DNA of 64,000 nucleotides, from positions 310,001 through 374,000 of the forward strand of contig NZ_BCMZ01000001.1 in the NCBI RefSeq assembly GCF_001485535.1, given 5' to 3'. Positions 17,640 through 26,357 of this stretch are shown piece by piece (positions within the stretch are counted from its first letter, which is position 1; each line of letters opens with the position of its first letter). The notes beneath the pieces are model-generated. The model had not been told where the DNA came from, did no database searches, and saw only the letters and a list, made by a program, of their open reading frames with translations. Position numbers and translations under genes: made by a program. The DNA comes from Halobacterium sp. CBA1132 (GTDB lineage: Archaea > Halobacteriota > Halobacteria > Halobacteriales > Halobacteriaceae).

Positions 17640-17729
17640 CCCATAACCACGGTGTATCACGCGCTGCGCCGCCGATGTGTTATGCTCATGGGTAATTATT
17701 TCCGGGGTTGTGCCCTACCGTTGGGTGTA

Positions 17730-17855
17730 ATGGCTGCCAGTCACTCCGAGTTCGGCGTTCACCACGTCACCGTCGTTCCCACGAACTTCCAGTCCGCGGA
17801 CAGCGACGACGAGGACCGAACGGACGCCGTGAGCGCGTCCGACGCCCTCCGCTGA
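17730..17855 (+). CDS. Small conserved-looking protein (41 residues), unknown function
   Basis: The product MAASHSEFGVHHVTVVPTNF continues into an acidic Ser/Asp tail (SADSDDEDRTDAVSASDALR). I picked this ATG because GGTAATTATTTCC lies about 30 bases before it, the usual TATA-to-start distance of leaderless haloarchaeal genes. The strongly patterned EFGVHHVTVVPTNF core suggests purifying selection and seems familiar from other haloarchaea, but I cannot name it. It lies between ppa and the DHH protein. Confidence 0.55.
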   Translation: MAASHSEFGVHHVTVVPTNFQSADSDDEDRTDAVSASDALR

Positions 17856-17903
17856 CCTGGCACGGGGCAACATACTTAACGATTCAGGTGGACTCTCGGC
17901 GTA

Positions 17904-19013
17904 ATGCTCCCCGAGGTCGGCACGGTTTCGACGCCCGTGCTCGCGCTCGCTGCTGGCGCCGTCGCGGTCGGCGGCGCCGGCGCATACGCCCTCACGGCGG
18001 CGCTCAGGCGTCGCCGCACCGAGTCGGACGACGAGAACTTCACGCGACTCCGCGACACCATCGCTGGCCTCGAATCCGTCGCGCTCGTCGTCCCCGAGAA
18101 CCCCAGCGTCGACGCGCTCGCCGCCGCTATCGGCCTCCGCGAACTCTGCACCCAGTGGGGCGTCACCGCTCGCGTGTTCGCCGAGGACGACGTCACCAGC
18201 GACGACGCCAAAGCGTTCTGCAACCTCTTCGACGTCTCCCTCGACGTCGCCGGGAACTCCCTCGACGACTACGACGGCGCGGTCGCCGTCGGCGGCGGCG
18301 GCACCGTCCCGTCGTTCGCCAACCGGCCACCCGTCGTCGCTATCGTCCGCCACCGGCCCGCGGCCGTCGACCACTCGCTCGTCCTCGACGGCGACGACGC
18401 CGGCGCGACCTCCACCATCGTCGCGCGGTTCGTCGAACGCGCGGGCGTCACCCCCGAGCAGGACGTCGCCACCGCGCTCCTCTACGGCATCCGCGCAGGC
18501 ACCCGGGAGTTCCGGCGCGTGCGCTCCCGCGAGGACTTCCGCGCCGCGACGTTCCTCCAAGAGTTCGCCGACCAAGGCACCATCGACGCCTTGCGCGCGC
18601 CCGGCATGAGCGGCGAGACGTTCGACGTCATCGGCCACGCCATCGCGAACCGCGAGCGGCGCGCGAGTTTCGCGGTCACGAACGTCGGCAGCGTCCCGTC
18701 GGTGAGCGCGCTCGAAGAGGCCGCCGACACCCTCCTCCGCCTCGACGGCGTCTCCTCGGCGGCCGCGTTCGGCGTCCACGAGGACACCGTCGTCACGGCG
18801 TGTCGCGCCGACGACGTGCGCACGAGCGCGATGGACGTTCTCTCGTCGGCGTTCGACCAAACGGACGCGCTCGGCGGTGACGCCGACACCGCCACCGCAC
18901 GCGTCCCGCTCGGCCTGTTCAGCCGCGTCAGCTCCGACCAACAGTCCACGCTCGACGAACTCATCGACGCCAGCACGCGCAAAGCGCTGTTCGCTTCCTT
19001 CGAGCAAGCCTGA
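17904..19013 (+). CDS. Membrane-anchored DHH-superfamily protein with degenerate active site
   Basis: A 369-residue protein. One N-terminal membrane helix (about residues 10-33) is followed by a DHH/DHHA1-like phosphoesterase domain. The family normally hydrolyses short RNAs, pAp or cyclic dinucleotides using Asp/His metal ligands. Here motif I reads NPSVDALAAAIGL (Asp retained in part), the DxD region reads AVAVGGGGT, and the namesake Asp-His-His reads RHR (VAIVRHRPAAVDHSL). The C-terminal DHHA1 part (about 230-369) includes FAVTNVGSVPSVSALEEAAD. Loss of metal ligands suggests a non-catalytic or altered role. DAGATSTIVARFVERAG still matches the conserved ASST helix. Confidence 0.75.
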   Translation: MLPEVGTVSTPVLALAAGAVAVGGAGAYALTAALRRRRTESDDENFTRLRDTIAGLESVALVVPENPSVDALAAAIGLRELCTQWGVTARVFAEDDVTSDDAKAFCNLFDVSLDVAGNSLDDYDGAVAVGGGGTVPSFANRPPVVAIVRHRPAAVDHSLVLDGDDAGATSTIVARFVERAGVTPEQDVATALLYGIRAGTREFRRVRSREDFRAATFLQEFADQGTIDALRAPGMSGETFDVIGHAIANRERRASFAVTNVGSVPSVSALEEAADTLLRLDGVSSAAAFGVHEDTVVTACRADDVRTSAMDVLSSAFDQTDALGGDADTATARVPLGLFSRVSSDQQSTLDELIDASTRKALFASFEQA

Positions 19014-19100
19014 ACTGGCAAACGTGGCTGGTGTCGCTGACACCGGCCAGTTGCCGCCGTAAGACGAACCCTTTAGTGCGTCAGCGGCGACGCGGTGTGT

Positions 19101-20447
19101 ATGGGTCTGTTCGACCGGCTCCGCGGCGACGAGGGGTCGCGAGTCGCGTTCATCGGCATCGACGGTGTCCCGTACAGTCTGATTCGGGACGAGCCCGAGA
19201 CGTTCCCGAACCTCCACGACGTCATCGAGTCGGGCGGCGGCGGCGCCATCGACAGCATCGTCCCGCCCGAGTCCAGCGCGTGCTGGCCGTCGCTCACCAC
19301 CGGCGTCAACCCCGGAGAGACCGGCGTCTACGGGTTCCAGGACCGCGAGATCGGCAGCTACGACACGTACGTTCCGATGGGCCGGGACGTGCAGGCCGAC
19401 CGCGTCTGGGACCGCGTGACCGACGCCGGCCGGGACGCCACCGTCCTCAACGTCCCCGTCACGTTCCCGCCCCAGCGCAACGTCCAGCGCATGGTCTCGG
19501 GGTTCCTCTCCCCGGGCCTCGACAAGGGCGCTCACCCCGAGGACGTCAGTAACTACCTCGACTCCATCGGCTACCGCATCGACACGAACGCCAAGCTCGG
19601 CCACCAGGACGACAAGACCGAGTTCATCGAGGACGCCCACGAGACCATCGACGCCCGACAGGAGGCGTTCCTGAACTACGTCCGCGAGGACGACTGGGAC
19701 CTCTTCTTCGGCGTGTTCATGACGACCGACCGCGTCAACCACTTCCTGTTCAAGGACTACGAGCAGGACGGCGAGTACCGAGACGAGTTCCTGGAGTTCT
19801 ACGAGAAGGTCGACCGCTACATCGGCGAACTCCGCGACGAACTCCCCGACGAGGTGGCGCTGGTCGTCGCCTCCGACCACGGGTTCACCAGCGAGGACTA
19901 CGAGGTCCACCTCAACCAGTGGCTCGAAGACGAAGGGTGGCTCTCCTTCGAGGACGACGACCACGACAGCCTCGAAGACATCAGCGACGACACGAAGGCG
20001 TACTCGTTCATCCCCGGGCGGTTCTACGTCAACCTCGAAGACCGCGAGCCACGCGGGAGCGTCTCCGAATCGGAGTACGAGGACGTGCGCGCGGAACTGA
20101 AGGAGAAACTCCTCGCGCTGGAGGGGCCGGACGGCGAACCGGTCGTCGACCGCGTCGTCCCCAAGGAGGAGGCCTTCGACGGCGCCCACGACGAAATCGC
20201 GCCCGACCTCGTCGCCATCCCGAACCACGGCTTCGACCTCAAGGCAGGGTTCTCGGGGGCCGACGACGTGTTCAGCGTCGGCCCGCGCAACGGGATGCAC
20301 TCCTTCGAGAACGCCACGCTGCTCGCCGACGACCCCGACGTCACCGTCCCCGAGGGGACGGACCTCTTCGACATCACGCCGACGCTTTTGGACCTCCTCG
20401 ACGTCGACTTCGACGCCCGCGAGTTCGACGGCGAGACGCTCGTCTAG
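19101..20447 (+). CDS. Alkaline phosphatase superfamily protein (type I phosphodiesterase/nucleotide pyrophosphatase-like)
   Basis: A 448-residue enzyme of the alkaline phosphatase fold. Metal ligands fit: D-G in AFIGIDGVPYSL, the nucleophile Ser/Thr in PESSACWPSLTTGVNPGETG, D-H in MTTDRVNHF, and the classic DHG in VVASDHGFTSEDYEVHLNQW. A last His lies near FSVGPRNGMHSFENATL. Haloarchaeal homologues are annotated as alkaline phosphatase or phosphoglycerate mutase-like proteins, with substrates unknown. I started at MGLFDRLRG, two codons inside the longest frame. It converges on cetZ with a 4-nt stop overlap. Confidence 0.85.
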   Translation: MGLFDRLRGDEGSRVAFIGIDGVPYSLIRDEPETFPNLHDVIESGGGGAIDSIVPPESSACWPSLTTGVNPGETGVYGFQDREIGSYDTYVPMGRDVQADRVWDRVTDAGRDATVLNVPVTFPPQRNVQRMVSGFLSPGLDKGAHPEDVSNYLDSIGYRIDTNAKLGHQDDKTEFIEDAHETIDARQEAFLNYVREDDWDLFFGVFMTTDRVNHFLFKDYEQDGEYRDEFLEFYEKVDRYIGELRDELPDEVALVVASDHGFTSEDYEVHLNQWLEDEGWLSFEDDDHDSLEDISDDTKAYSFIPGRFYVNLEDREPRGSVSESEYEDVRAELKEKLLALEGPDGEPVVDRVVPKEEAFDGAHDEIAPDLVAIPNHGFDLKAGFSGADDVFSVGPRNGMHSFENATLLADDPDVTVPEGTDLFDITPTLLDLLDVDFDAREFDGETLV

Positions 20448-21517
20448 AGGAGGTCGTCCAGTTCGTCGCTCCGGAAGTCCTCGGTGGCTTGCTCTTCCTC
20501 GACGGACTCGCTGGCTTCCTTCGCGCGCTCCATGAACTGCTCGATGCGCTCGGAGCGAGAGATACCCGACAGCAACACGAGCACCGCGATTTTGTCCGAG
20601 TCGAGCGGGAAGTCCCCGCCCCGGACCTGCATGCTGCGCGTCTCCTCTTCGACCCACGAGCGCGCCTTCTCGACGCCCTTCCGTGAGACGCGGTCGGACT
20701 CGCCCGCGACGACGACCAGCGCCGCGCCTGCTTCCGTGGTTTCGGGGACGCTCATCCCCGTGAGCAGGGACTTCCGCGCCGTGGACGTGACGACGTTGAC
20801 GTTCTCACCGGCGTCGGGGGCGGCGTCCGCGCTCGCGAACCCGACCGCGGACATGTTCCCGGACTTGAGCGTGTTGATGACCTCACTGGAGTCGACGACG
20901 CTCTCCCCGACGCCCTCGACGTTCTCACCGGCGGCGAGCAGGATGCCGACGCGGCGCGCGATGCGCTCGTTGATGGCGTCGAACGCTTCCGTGACGCTCT
21001 GTCCGGTCTTGCGCCACGCGTCGTTGTCCACGAGCAGTGTCGAGTCGGCCTCCCGGACGAGCGTCTTCAGCGACCGGCCGGCGTTCGCCTGATAGATGCC
21101 GCCCTCGTCGCGGCCCGGAAGGATGCCGAGCGCGTACACCGGAATCTCGTGGACGCGCTGGAGTTCCTTCACGAGCACGGGCGCGCCGCCGGAGCCGGTG
21201 CCGCCGCCGAGGCCGGCGACGACGAAGATGGCCTCGGTCTCGGCGGTCACGACGCCGTCGAGCGCGCCGACGACCTCGCGGACATCGCTCTGCATGACCT
21301 CCGCGCCGAGTTCGTTGTCGGCGCCGACGCCGTGGCCTTTCACGCGCTCTTGGCCGACGAGCATCGTGTCGATTTCCAGCGGTTCGAGGTCTGCTTTCGC
21401 CGTGTTGACGGCGAGTGCGCCACGGACGGCGCCGTAGCCGGCTCGACGGTCTTCTTCGAGGAGGGCTTCGGTGACCTTTCCGCCGGCCTGACCGACGCCG
21501 ATGAGGGCGGCTTTCAT
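20444..21517 (-). CDS. cetZ: CetZ-family tubulin-like cytoskeletal protein
   Basis: A 357-residue GTPase of the FtsZ/tubulin superfamily, CetZ branch, which in haloarchaea controls cell shape and motility. Start is MKAALIGVGQAGGKVTEALL, the CetZ form of the first nucleotide loop. GHGVGADNELGAEVM and the tubulin signature VAGLGGGTGSGGAP bind GTP. The T7 loop is near FDAINERIARRVG, which activates the neighbouring subunit's GTPase. The acidic C-terminal tail (EASESVEEEQATEDFRSDEL) ends with DDLL, a possible partner-binding tail. The alternative name FtsZ3-like is possible, but the GQAGGK start argues for CetZ. Confidence 0.88.
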   Translation of the reverse strand: MKAALIGVGQAGGKVTEALLEEDRRAGYGAVRGALAVNTAKADLEPLEIDTMLVGQERVKGHGVGADNELGAEVMQSDVREVVGALDGVVTAETEAIFVVAGLGGGTGSGGAPVLVKELQRVHEIPVYALGILPGRDEGGIYQANAGRSLKTLVREADSTLLVDNDAWRKTGQSVTEAFDAINERIARRVGILLAAGENVEGVGESVVDSSEVINTLKSGNMSAVGFASADAAPDAGENVNVVTSTARKSLLTGMSVPETTEAGAALVVVAGESDRVSRKGVEKARSWVEEETRSMQVRGGDFPLDSDKIAVLVLLSGISRSERIEQFMERAKEASESVEEEQATEDFRSDELDDLL

Positions 21518-21596
21518 ACGCCGTCCATCTCGGGGCGCAAGCATCAACGTTGCGCCGCCCCGACAGTTAAACCGGAGGACGAGGCCACGGTGTGCC

Positions 21597-22058
21597 GTGT
21601 CCCGCGACGACATCGACGAACGGCTGCGAGCGGTGGAGCGCGCATTGACCGACGGCGACGCCGCCGTCAGCGACCTCTCGGACGCGGCGGCCGTCCACGG
21701 CCGACTCGACGCCGTGGAAGCGGACCTCGCGGACCTCCACGAGCGCCTCGACGCGCTCGACGCCACCGTACAGTCGCTGCACGGCTACGTCGGGGACATC
21801 GAAGCCGTCAACGAGCGCGTCCAGCGGCGCGCGGACGCCGCCCGCGAAGCCGTCGAACGTCTCGAAGACGAACGCCAGCGAACGCCACAGCACCGCCCGA
21901 ACGCGGACCACACAGGCGGAACCGCCACTGGCGACGCTACCACTTCTGCCGAGACCACCAACGCCGCACGTCGCGACCGAACAACATCCGACAGCGAGCG
22001 CGTCGAGGCAGACTCCGACGACGACTCGCTGCTCGACCGCGTCCGGGAGTCACTGTGA
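21597..22058 (+). CDS. Coiled-coil protein opening the secretion-like operon (DUF7310-like)
   Basis: A 153-residue protein starting at GTG (VSRDDIDERLRAVERALTDG). The first 95 residues are a heptad-patterned coiled coil (LDAVEADLADLHERLDALDA). The C-terminal third is a hydrophilic Thr/Asp-rich tail ending LLDRVRESL. It has no membrane segment or signal sequence, so it is probably cytosolic. It overlaps the next gene by 4 nt (GTGA), placing it first in an eight-gene operon with a secretion ATPase. It may act as an adaptor or scaffold for the ATPase, by position only. Family DUF7310 from memory. Confidence 0.75.
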   Translation: MSRDDIDERLRAVERALTDGDAAVSDLSDAAAVHGRLDAVEADLADLHERLDALDATVQSLHGYVGDIEAVNERVQRRADAAREAVERLEDERQRTPQHRPNADHTGGTATGDATTSAETTNAARRDRTTSDSERVEADSDDDSLLDRVRESL

Positions 22059-22519
22059 GCGTCCGCGTCGTGCTCGCAGTCGTGTTCGCGTTCGCGCTGG
22101 TAGCGGCCGCTCAGCCCGCTGTCGACCACGCGACGCGAACGCGGGACAGCGCTGTCGTCGGCGCGAGCGCGGACCGCGTCGCGGACGCCGTCGACGCCCT
22201 CTACCGCCGGAGCGACCCCGGGGAGACAGTCGAAACCGCGCCGCGTCGGACGCTCCGCCTCGACCTCCCCGCGGACGCGACGCTGGCGGTTCGGGACAAT
22301 CCACCGCGACTCATCTCGATACTCCCGAACGGTCCCGAACACCAGCGACTGCTCCCCGTGCGTGTCGCCATGTGCGGCGACTCGACGCTCGACGGCCCGA
22401 CGACGCTGGCGTACGTCGAACGCGCGGACGGCCCGGTCGTCCTCGCGCTCCGAGGGTTTATCCGCGGGAACGCGACCACCGCGTCCCATGCGTGCGCTCC
22501 TCGAACGCTTCCGGGCTGA
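22055..22519 (+). CDS. One-TM extracytoplasmic protein in the secretion-like operon (DUF7311-like)
   Basis: A 154-residue protein with an N-terminal hydrophobic helix (VSVRVVLAVVFAFALVAAAQ), which could be a signal peptide or an anchor. A beta-rich domain follows (TLRLDLPADATLAVRDNPPR, ISILPNGPEHQRLLPVRVAM). It ends in a Cys-containing tail (SHACAPRTLPG). It overlaps the coiled-coil gene upstream by 4 nt and the ATPase gene downstream by 32 nt. Its size and topology are those of a minor pseudopilin or an assembly factor, which is inference. Confidence 0.7.
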   Translation: MSVRVVLAVVFAFALVAAAQPAVDHATRTRDSAVVGASADRVADAVDALYRRSDPGETVETAPRRTLRLDLPADATLAVRDNPPRLISILPNGPEHQRLLPVRVAMCGDSTLDGPTTLAYVERADGPVVLALRGFIRGNATTASHACAPRTLPG

Positions 22520-24284
22520 CGGCCCCGACTGCTGCTGTGACGCCACCCGCGACGGCAGCGCGCTCCGCGTCGACGCCGGCGGCTGTCCGGGCAGCGGCGA
22601 CTTGCTCGCCGAACCCGCGTGTCGCGCCACCGTCACCGCCGCGTGCCGGCAGACGGACGTCGACCGCGTCGTCGTGGACGCCTCCGGGTTCCGCCGCGAG
22701 TACGGGCCGCGCGCCGTCGCGCTGTTCACGGCCGCCGGCCGGTTCGCCGCGAGAGTCGCGGACCGCGACCAACGCCTCGCCGCCCGCGCCCGCACTGACC
22801 CGCTCGCCGCGGCCGCGGAAGCGAGCGGCCGCGCCGGCCCGGTCGCCGACATCGCCGCCGAGACCGGGTTCGCCGCCGCTGCCGGCGACCTTCCCGACTA
22901 CGACGCGCTCCGGCCGCGCGTCGGTCCCGCACTCGCGGACGCCCGCATCGAACCGACGCCCCCACCAGCGGGCCGCCTCCGAGACTCGCGGGCGCTGGAA
23001 ACCGACGCGACCGTCCGCGAGTACGCCGTCCCCGACGGACTCTCCGTCTACCACGTCGTCCCGCCCGAGTACGAGTTCGCGCCCGCGGACTGCCGCGTGC
23101 TCGCCGACGCGCGCCGCCTGCTGGCTGACGGCTCGATTCCCGACGGCGAAGACGCGCCGGGGCGCGCCGTCCGCGAGGCCGCGGGCGAGCACCGCGAACC
23201 GCTCGCGGACGCGCTCCGCAAGCACACCCGCGGCTTCGGCGTCCTCGAAGACCTCTTCGCGGACCCGCGAATCTCGGACGTGTACGCGAGCGCCCCAGTC
23301 GCCGAGGGGTCGCTGCGTGTGACTGTCGACGGCGAGGACGCCCGGACGAACGTCCGATTCACGGACGCGGGGGCCGAGCGCCTCGCGTCGCGGCTCCGCG
23401 CGGAGAGCGGACGTCCGTTCTCGCGCGCGAACCCCACGCTCGACACCGCACTCGACGACCTCGGCACGGCGGGCCGTGTGCGGGTCGCGGGCGTTACCGA
23501 CCCGGTCAGCGACGGCACCGGGTTCGCGTTCCGCGCGCACGACGCCGACCCGTTCCGCCTCCCGGACCTCGTCGCGAACGGCACGCTCTCGCCCCGACTC
23601 GCGGGCTTCCTCGTCGAAGCGCTGCGCCGCGGCGCGTCCGTGCTGTTCGCGGGGGCGCGCGGCGCCGGCAAAACCACGCTCTTGGGCGCGACGCTGTGGG
23701 GGCTGGCCGCCGGCACGCGACTCGTCACCATCGAGGACACACCCGAACTCCCGGTTCGCGCACTTCGCAGCGACGGTCGCGACGTGCAGGCGCTGTACGC
23801 CGACGCCGACGGCGCGGGCGCGGACGTCTCGATGGCAGACGCGCTCCGCACCGCGCTCCGACTCGGCGACGGCGCAATCGCGGTCGGCGAGGTGCGCGGC
23901 GAGGAGGCGCGCGTGCTCTACGAGGCGATGCGCGTCGGCGCCAGCGACGCCGCCGTCCTCGGCACGATACACGGTGAGGGCGCAGCGGGCGTCCGCGAGC
24001 GCGTCGTCTCCGACCTCGGCATCGCTGCGTCGTCGTTCGCTGCGACCGACCTCGTGGTCACGCTCGCGGACACGGCTGGGGGGCGACGCGTCACGCGCGT
24101 CGAGGAAGTCACCGACGACGGGGCCGCGGCGCTCTACGCGGACGAGGGAGACGGCGCCGAACCGACCGGCCGCATCGCACGCGGGAACAGCAGTGTCGTC
24201 GCCGACCTCGCGGCGCCCGGGGAGACGTACGCCGACGTCCGGGACGCGGTTCGCGCCCGCGCCGACCACACGACCGATGCCTGA
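22488..24284 (+). CDS. Type II/IV secretion system ATPase (GspE/TadA-like) with Cys-rich N-terminus
   Basis: A 598-residue motor ATPase that would power filament assembly or secretion. The catalytic domain has Walker A GARGAGKTT (K395), an Asp box (LVTIEDTPELPV), Walker B (GAIAVGEVRGEEA) and a His box (AAVLGTIHGEG). The preceding domain (about 250-370) includes EDLFADPRISDVYASAP, as in archaeal PilB/TadA enzymes. The start (MRALLERFRADGPDCCC) opens an unusual segment with C15-C17, GGCPGSGDLLAEPAC and a fourth site, AACRQTD, which could bind metal. The call of ATPase is firm; the exact machine is not known. Confidence 0.9.
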   Translation: MRALLERFRADGPDCCCDATRDGSALRVDAGGCPGSGDLLAEPACRATVTAACRQTDVDRVVVDASGFRREYGPRAVALFTAAGRFAARVADRDQRLAARARTDPLAAAAEASGRAGPVADIAAETGFAAAAGDLPDYDALRPRVGPALADARIEPTPPPAGRLRDSRALETDATVREYAVPDGLSVYHVVPPEYEFAPADCRVLADARRLLADGSIPDGEDAPGRAVREAAGEHREPLADALRKHTRGFGVLEDLFADPRISDVYASAPVAEGSLRVTVDGEDARTNVRFTDAGAERLASRLRAESGRPFSRANPTLDTALDDLGTAGRVRVAGVTDPVSDGTGFAFRAHDADPFRLPDLVANGTLSPRLAGFLVEALRRGASVLFAGARGAGKTTLLGATLWGLAAGTRLVTIEDTPELPVRALRSDGRDVQALYADADGAGADVSMADALRTALRLGDGAIAVGEVRGEEARVLYEAMRVGASDAAVLGTIHGEGAAGVRERVVSDLGIAASSFAATDLVVTLADTAGGRRVTRVEEVTDDGAAALYADEGDGAEPTGRIARGNSSVVADLAAPGETYADVRDAVRARADHTTDA

Positions 24285-25854
24285 GGCTGCGAACGAGCGA
24301 CGGTCGCTCGCCGCGCTCGTAGTCACTGTCGCGCTCGCCGCTGCGACTGCGCACTGGAATCCGTACGCGGGTACCGCCGTCGCGTTCCTCGGTGTGGCAA
24401 CCGCCGCCGCGCTCGCGTACGGCCCGCACGTCCGCTCGGTCGCCGAACGGTCGCGCGCGCTCGGCGCCGCACCCGACATTGTCTGTCTGGTCGTGCTCTC
24501 ACTGCGTCTCGACCCCGCGCTCGAACGCGCCACCGACTTCGCCGCCGACCACGCGAACGGCCGCCTCGCGGCCAGCCTCGCCGCGCACGCTCGCGAATCA
24601 CGGGGCACGCCCGGCGCTGGATTCGCGTCCTTTGCCGCAACGTGGGACGATCACTTGCCGTCGCTTCGGCGCGCCGCCGCGCTCGCCGACGCAGCAGTCG
24701 ACGCGCCGACAGGGGACCGCGAACGCCTCCTCGACCGCGCCCTCGCTGTCGTCGTGGAAGGTTCACGGGAGCGTGCCAGCGAGTATGCCGACGCCGTCCA
24801 CGGCCCGACGATGGGCGTCTACGCGTTCGGCGTCGTGTTGCCGCTCGCGCTCGTCGGCGTCGTCCCCGCAGCGGCGAGCGCCGGCCTCCCGGTCACGCTC
24901 GGCGCGGTCGCGCTCGCGTACGGTGTCGTGCTCCCGCTGGCGGTGCTGGCGGTCGTCTGCTGGATTCTCGCGCGCCGCCCGGTCGCGTTCCCGCCGGCAG
25001 CCGTCCCCGCCGACCATCCGGACCTCGCGAACCGCGGGCGGAACGCCGCGCTCGCCGCCGTCTGTGGCGTCGTCGCCGCGCTCGTCGCATCCCGATTCTT
25101 GCCCGCGTGGTCGCTGCCCGTGTTGCTCGTCGGCTGGCCAGCTGGGGGCGCACTCGTCTACTGGTTCCGGCCCGCCTGCGAGGTCCGCGAGGACGCCCGC
25201 GAGGTCGAAGCGGGGCTCGCGGACGCGCTCTCCGTGCTCGGCCACCAACTCCGCCACGGCCGCGCCGTCGAGGCCGCGGTCACGGACGCCGGCGACACGC
25301 TCGACGGCGCTGCTGGTGCTGTCTTCGACGACGCAGCGCGGCGGATGCGTCGGCTCCGCGTCGGCGTCGCGGACGCGTTCCTCGGGGAGCACGGCCCGCT
25401 CGCGCGAACGCGCAGCCACCGCGCCCGCGCTGCCGTCTCGCTCGTCGTCCACGCCGCAGACGCCGGTCCGGCGGGCGGTCGCGTGCTCGTGGACGTCGCA
25501 GACCTTTTCGACGACCTCACTGACCTCGACCGCGAGGTGCGCCGCGAGTTCGCGTCGACCACCCGCACGCTCCAGTACACGGCGCTCGTCTACGCGCCGC
25601 TCGTCGCGGGCGTTACCGTCTCGCTCGCTGGTCGCGTGAGCGGCCTCGATGCCGCGTCCGCCCTGCCCGCCGGTCGCCTTGCGCTCGTCGTCGGCGCCTA
25701 CGTGCTGTGGCTTGCAGCCGTGTTACCCGCGCTCGCAGTCGGCCTCGACCGCGGACTGGACCGCGCGCTCGTCGGCTACCACGCCGGCCTCGCGCTCGCG
25801 GCCGCCGCCACCGTCTACCCCGTCACCGCGCTCGCCGCTGCGCGCGTCCTCTAA
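24277..25854 (+). CDS. Type II secretion system F-like (TadB/TadC) membrane platform protein
   Basis: A 525-residue polytopic membrane protein directly after the ATPase (8-nt overlap). Hydrophobic segments occur near residues 11-50, 185-235, 265-300 and 430-520. Two cytoplasmic helical blocks precede and follow the central helices, in the pattern of two fused GspF domains (DIVCLVVLSLRLDPALERAT, then VEAGLADALSVLGHQLRHGR). In type IV filament systems this protein is the inner-membrane platform turned by the ATPase. The arrangement ATPase then GspF is universal in such systems. Confidence 0.85.
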   Translation: MPEAANERRSLAALVVTVALAAATAHWNPYAGTAVAFLGVATAAALAYGPHVRSVAERSRALGAAPDIVCLVVLSLRLDPALERATDFAADHANGRLAASLAAHARESRGTPGAGFASFAATWDDHLPSLRRAAALADAAVDAPTGDRERLLDRALAVVVEGSRERASEYADAVHGPTMGVYAFGVVLPLALVGVVPAAASAGLPVTLGAVALAYGVVLPLAVLAVVCWILARRPVAFPPAAVPADHPDLANRGRNAALAAVCGVVAALVASRFLPAWSLPVLLVGWPAGGALVYWFRPACEVREDAREVEAGLADALSVLGHQLRHGRAVEAAVTDAGDTLDGAAGAVFDDAARRMRRLRVGVADAFLGEHGPLARTRSHRARAAVSLVVHAADAGPAGGRVLVDVADLFDDLTDLDREVRREFASTTRTLQYTALVYAPLVAGVTVSLAGRVSGLDAASALPAGRLALVVGAYVLWLAAVLPALAVGLDRGLDRALVGYHAGLALAAAATVYPVTALAAARVL

Positions 25855-25886
25855 GTTTAAATCGGAGGCCGCGACCAACCCGCCCC

Positions 25887-26357
25887 ATGTTCGACACGCT
25901 CGCCGACGTGCCGCCGCTGCTCGTCGCGCTCTCGCTCGTCAGCACGACGCTGCTCGGCGTCGCACTCGCGGCCAAACCGACTACGCAGGTGCGCGCCACC
26001 CCGCTCGCGAACACCGTCGACGCCGTCGCGAGCGCCGACCACGCGAGTACCGAGACGCGCGCCGTCGACGCCGACGCGATTCGACTCACCGAACACGCGG
26101 TCGAAGTGCGCGACGACACCGGCGAATCGAGAGCGTCGTACGCGTACGGGCCGGTTGTCCCCGTTCGACGCGACACGGCGCTCTGGCGCGTCCTCCGCGG
26201 CGCACCGCCCGGAGACGCATTCGCTGACGAACGCGCCTTCGAGCGCGCGACGGCCGACGCCCGCGACCGCGACGCGGCGTGGCGCCGGGACCGCCAGCAA
26301 CTGCTCGTTCGCCGTGTCACGTGGAGGGGTGTCGATGTCACGCTCGTCGGCGCGTGA
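25887..26357 (+). CDS. One-TM extracytoplasmic protein (DUF7283-like) of the secretion-like operon
   Basis: A 156-residue protein with one N-terminal membrane helix (LLVALSLVSTTLLGVALAAK), then a soluble domain (VDADAIRLTEHAVEVRDDTG; ASYAYGPVVPVRRDTALWRV). No prepilin peptidase site typical of archaellins or pilins is obvious. It follows the GspF-like gene by 32 nt and overlaps the next gene by 23 nt. Its likely position is the outer face of the membrane, as a minor pilin-like or assembly protein; this is topology plus context, not a recognised function. Confidence 0.7.
   Translation: MFDTLADVPPLLVALSLVSTTLLGVALAAKPTTQVRATPLANTVDAVASADHASTETRAVDADAIRLTEHAVEVRDDTGESRASYAYGPVVPVRRDTALWRVLRGAPPGDAFADERAFERATADARDRDAAWRRDRQQLLVRRVTWRGVDVTLVGA

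Noticed and set aside
17715-20657. 980-residue minus-strand ORF opposite the DHH and phosphatase genes
   Set aside because: Long only because GC-rich DNA lacks stops in this frame; two well-supported plus-strand genes occupy the region.
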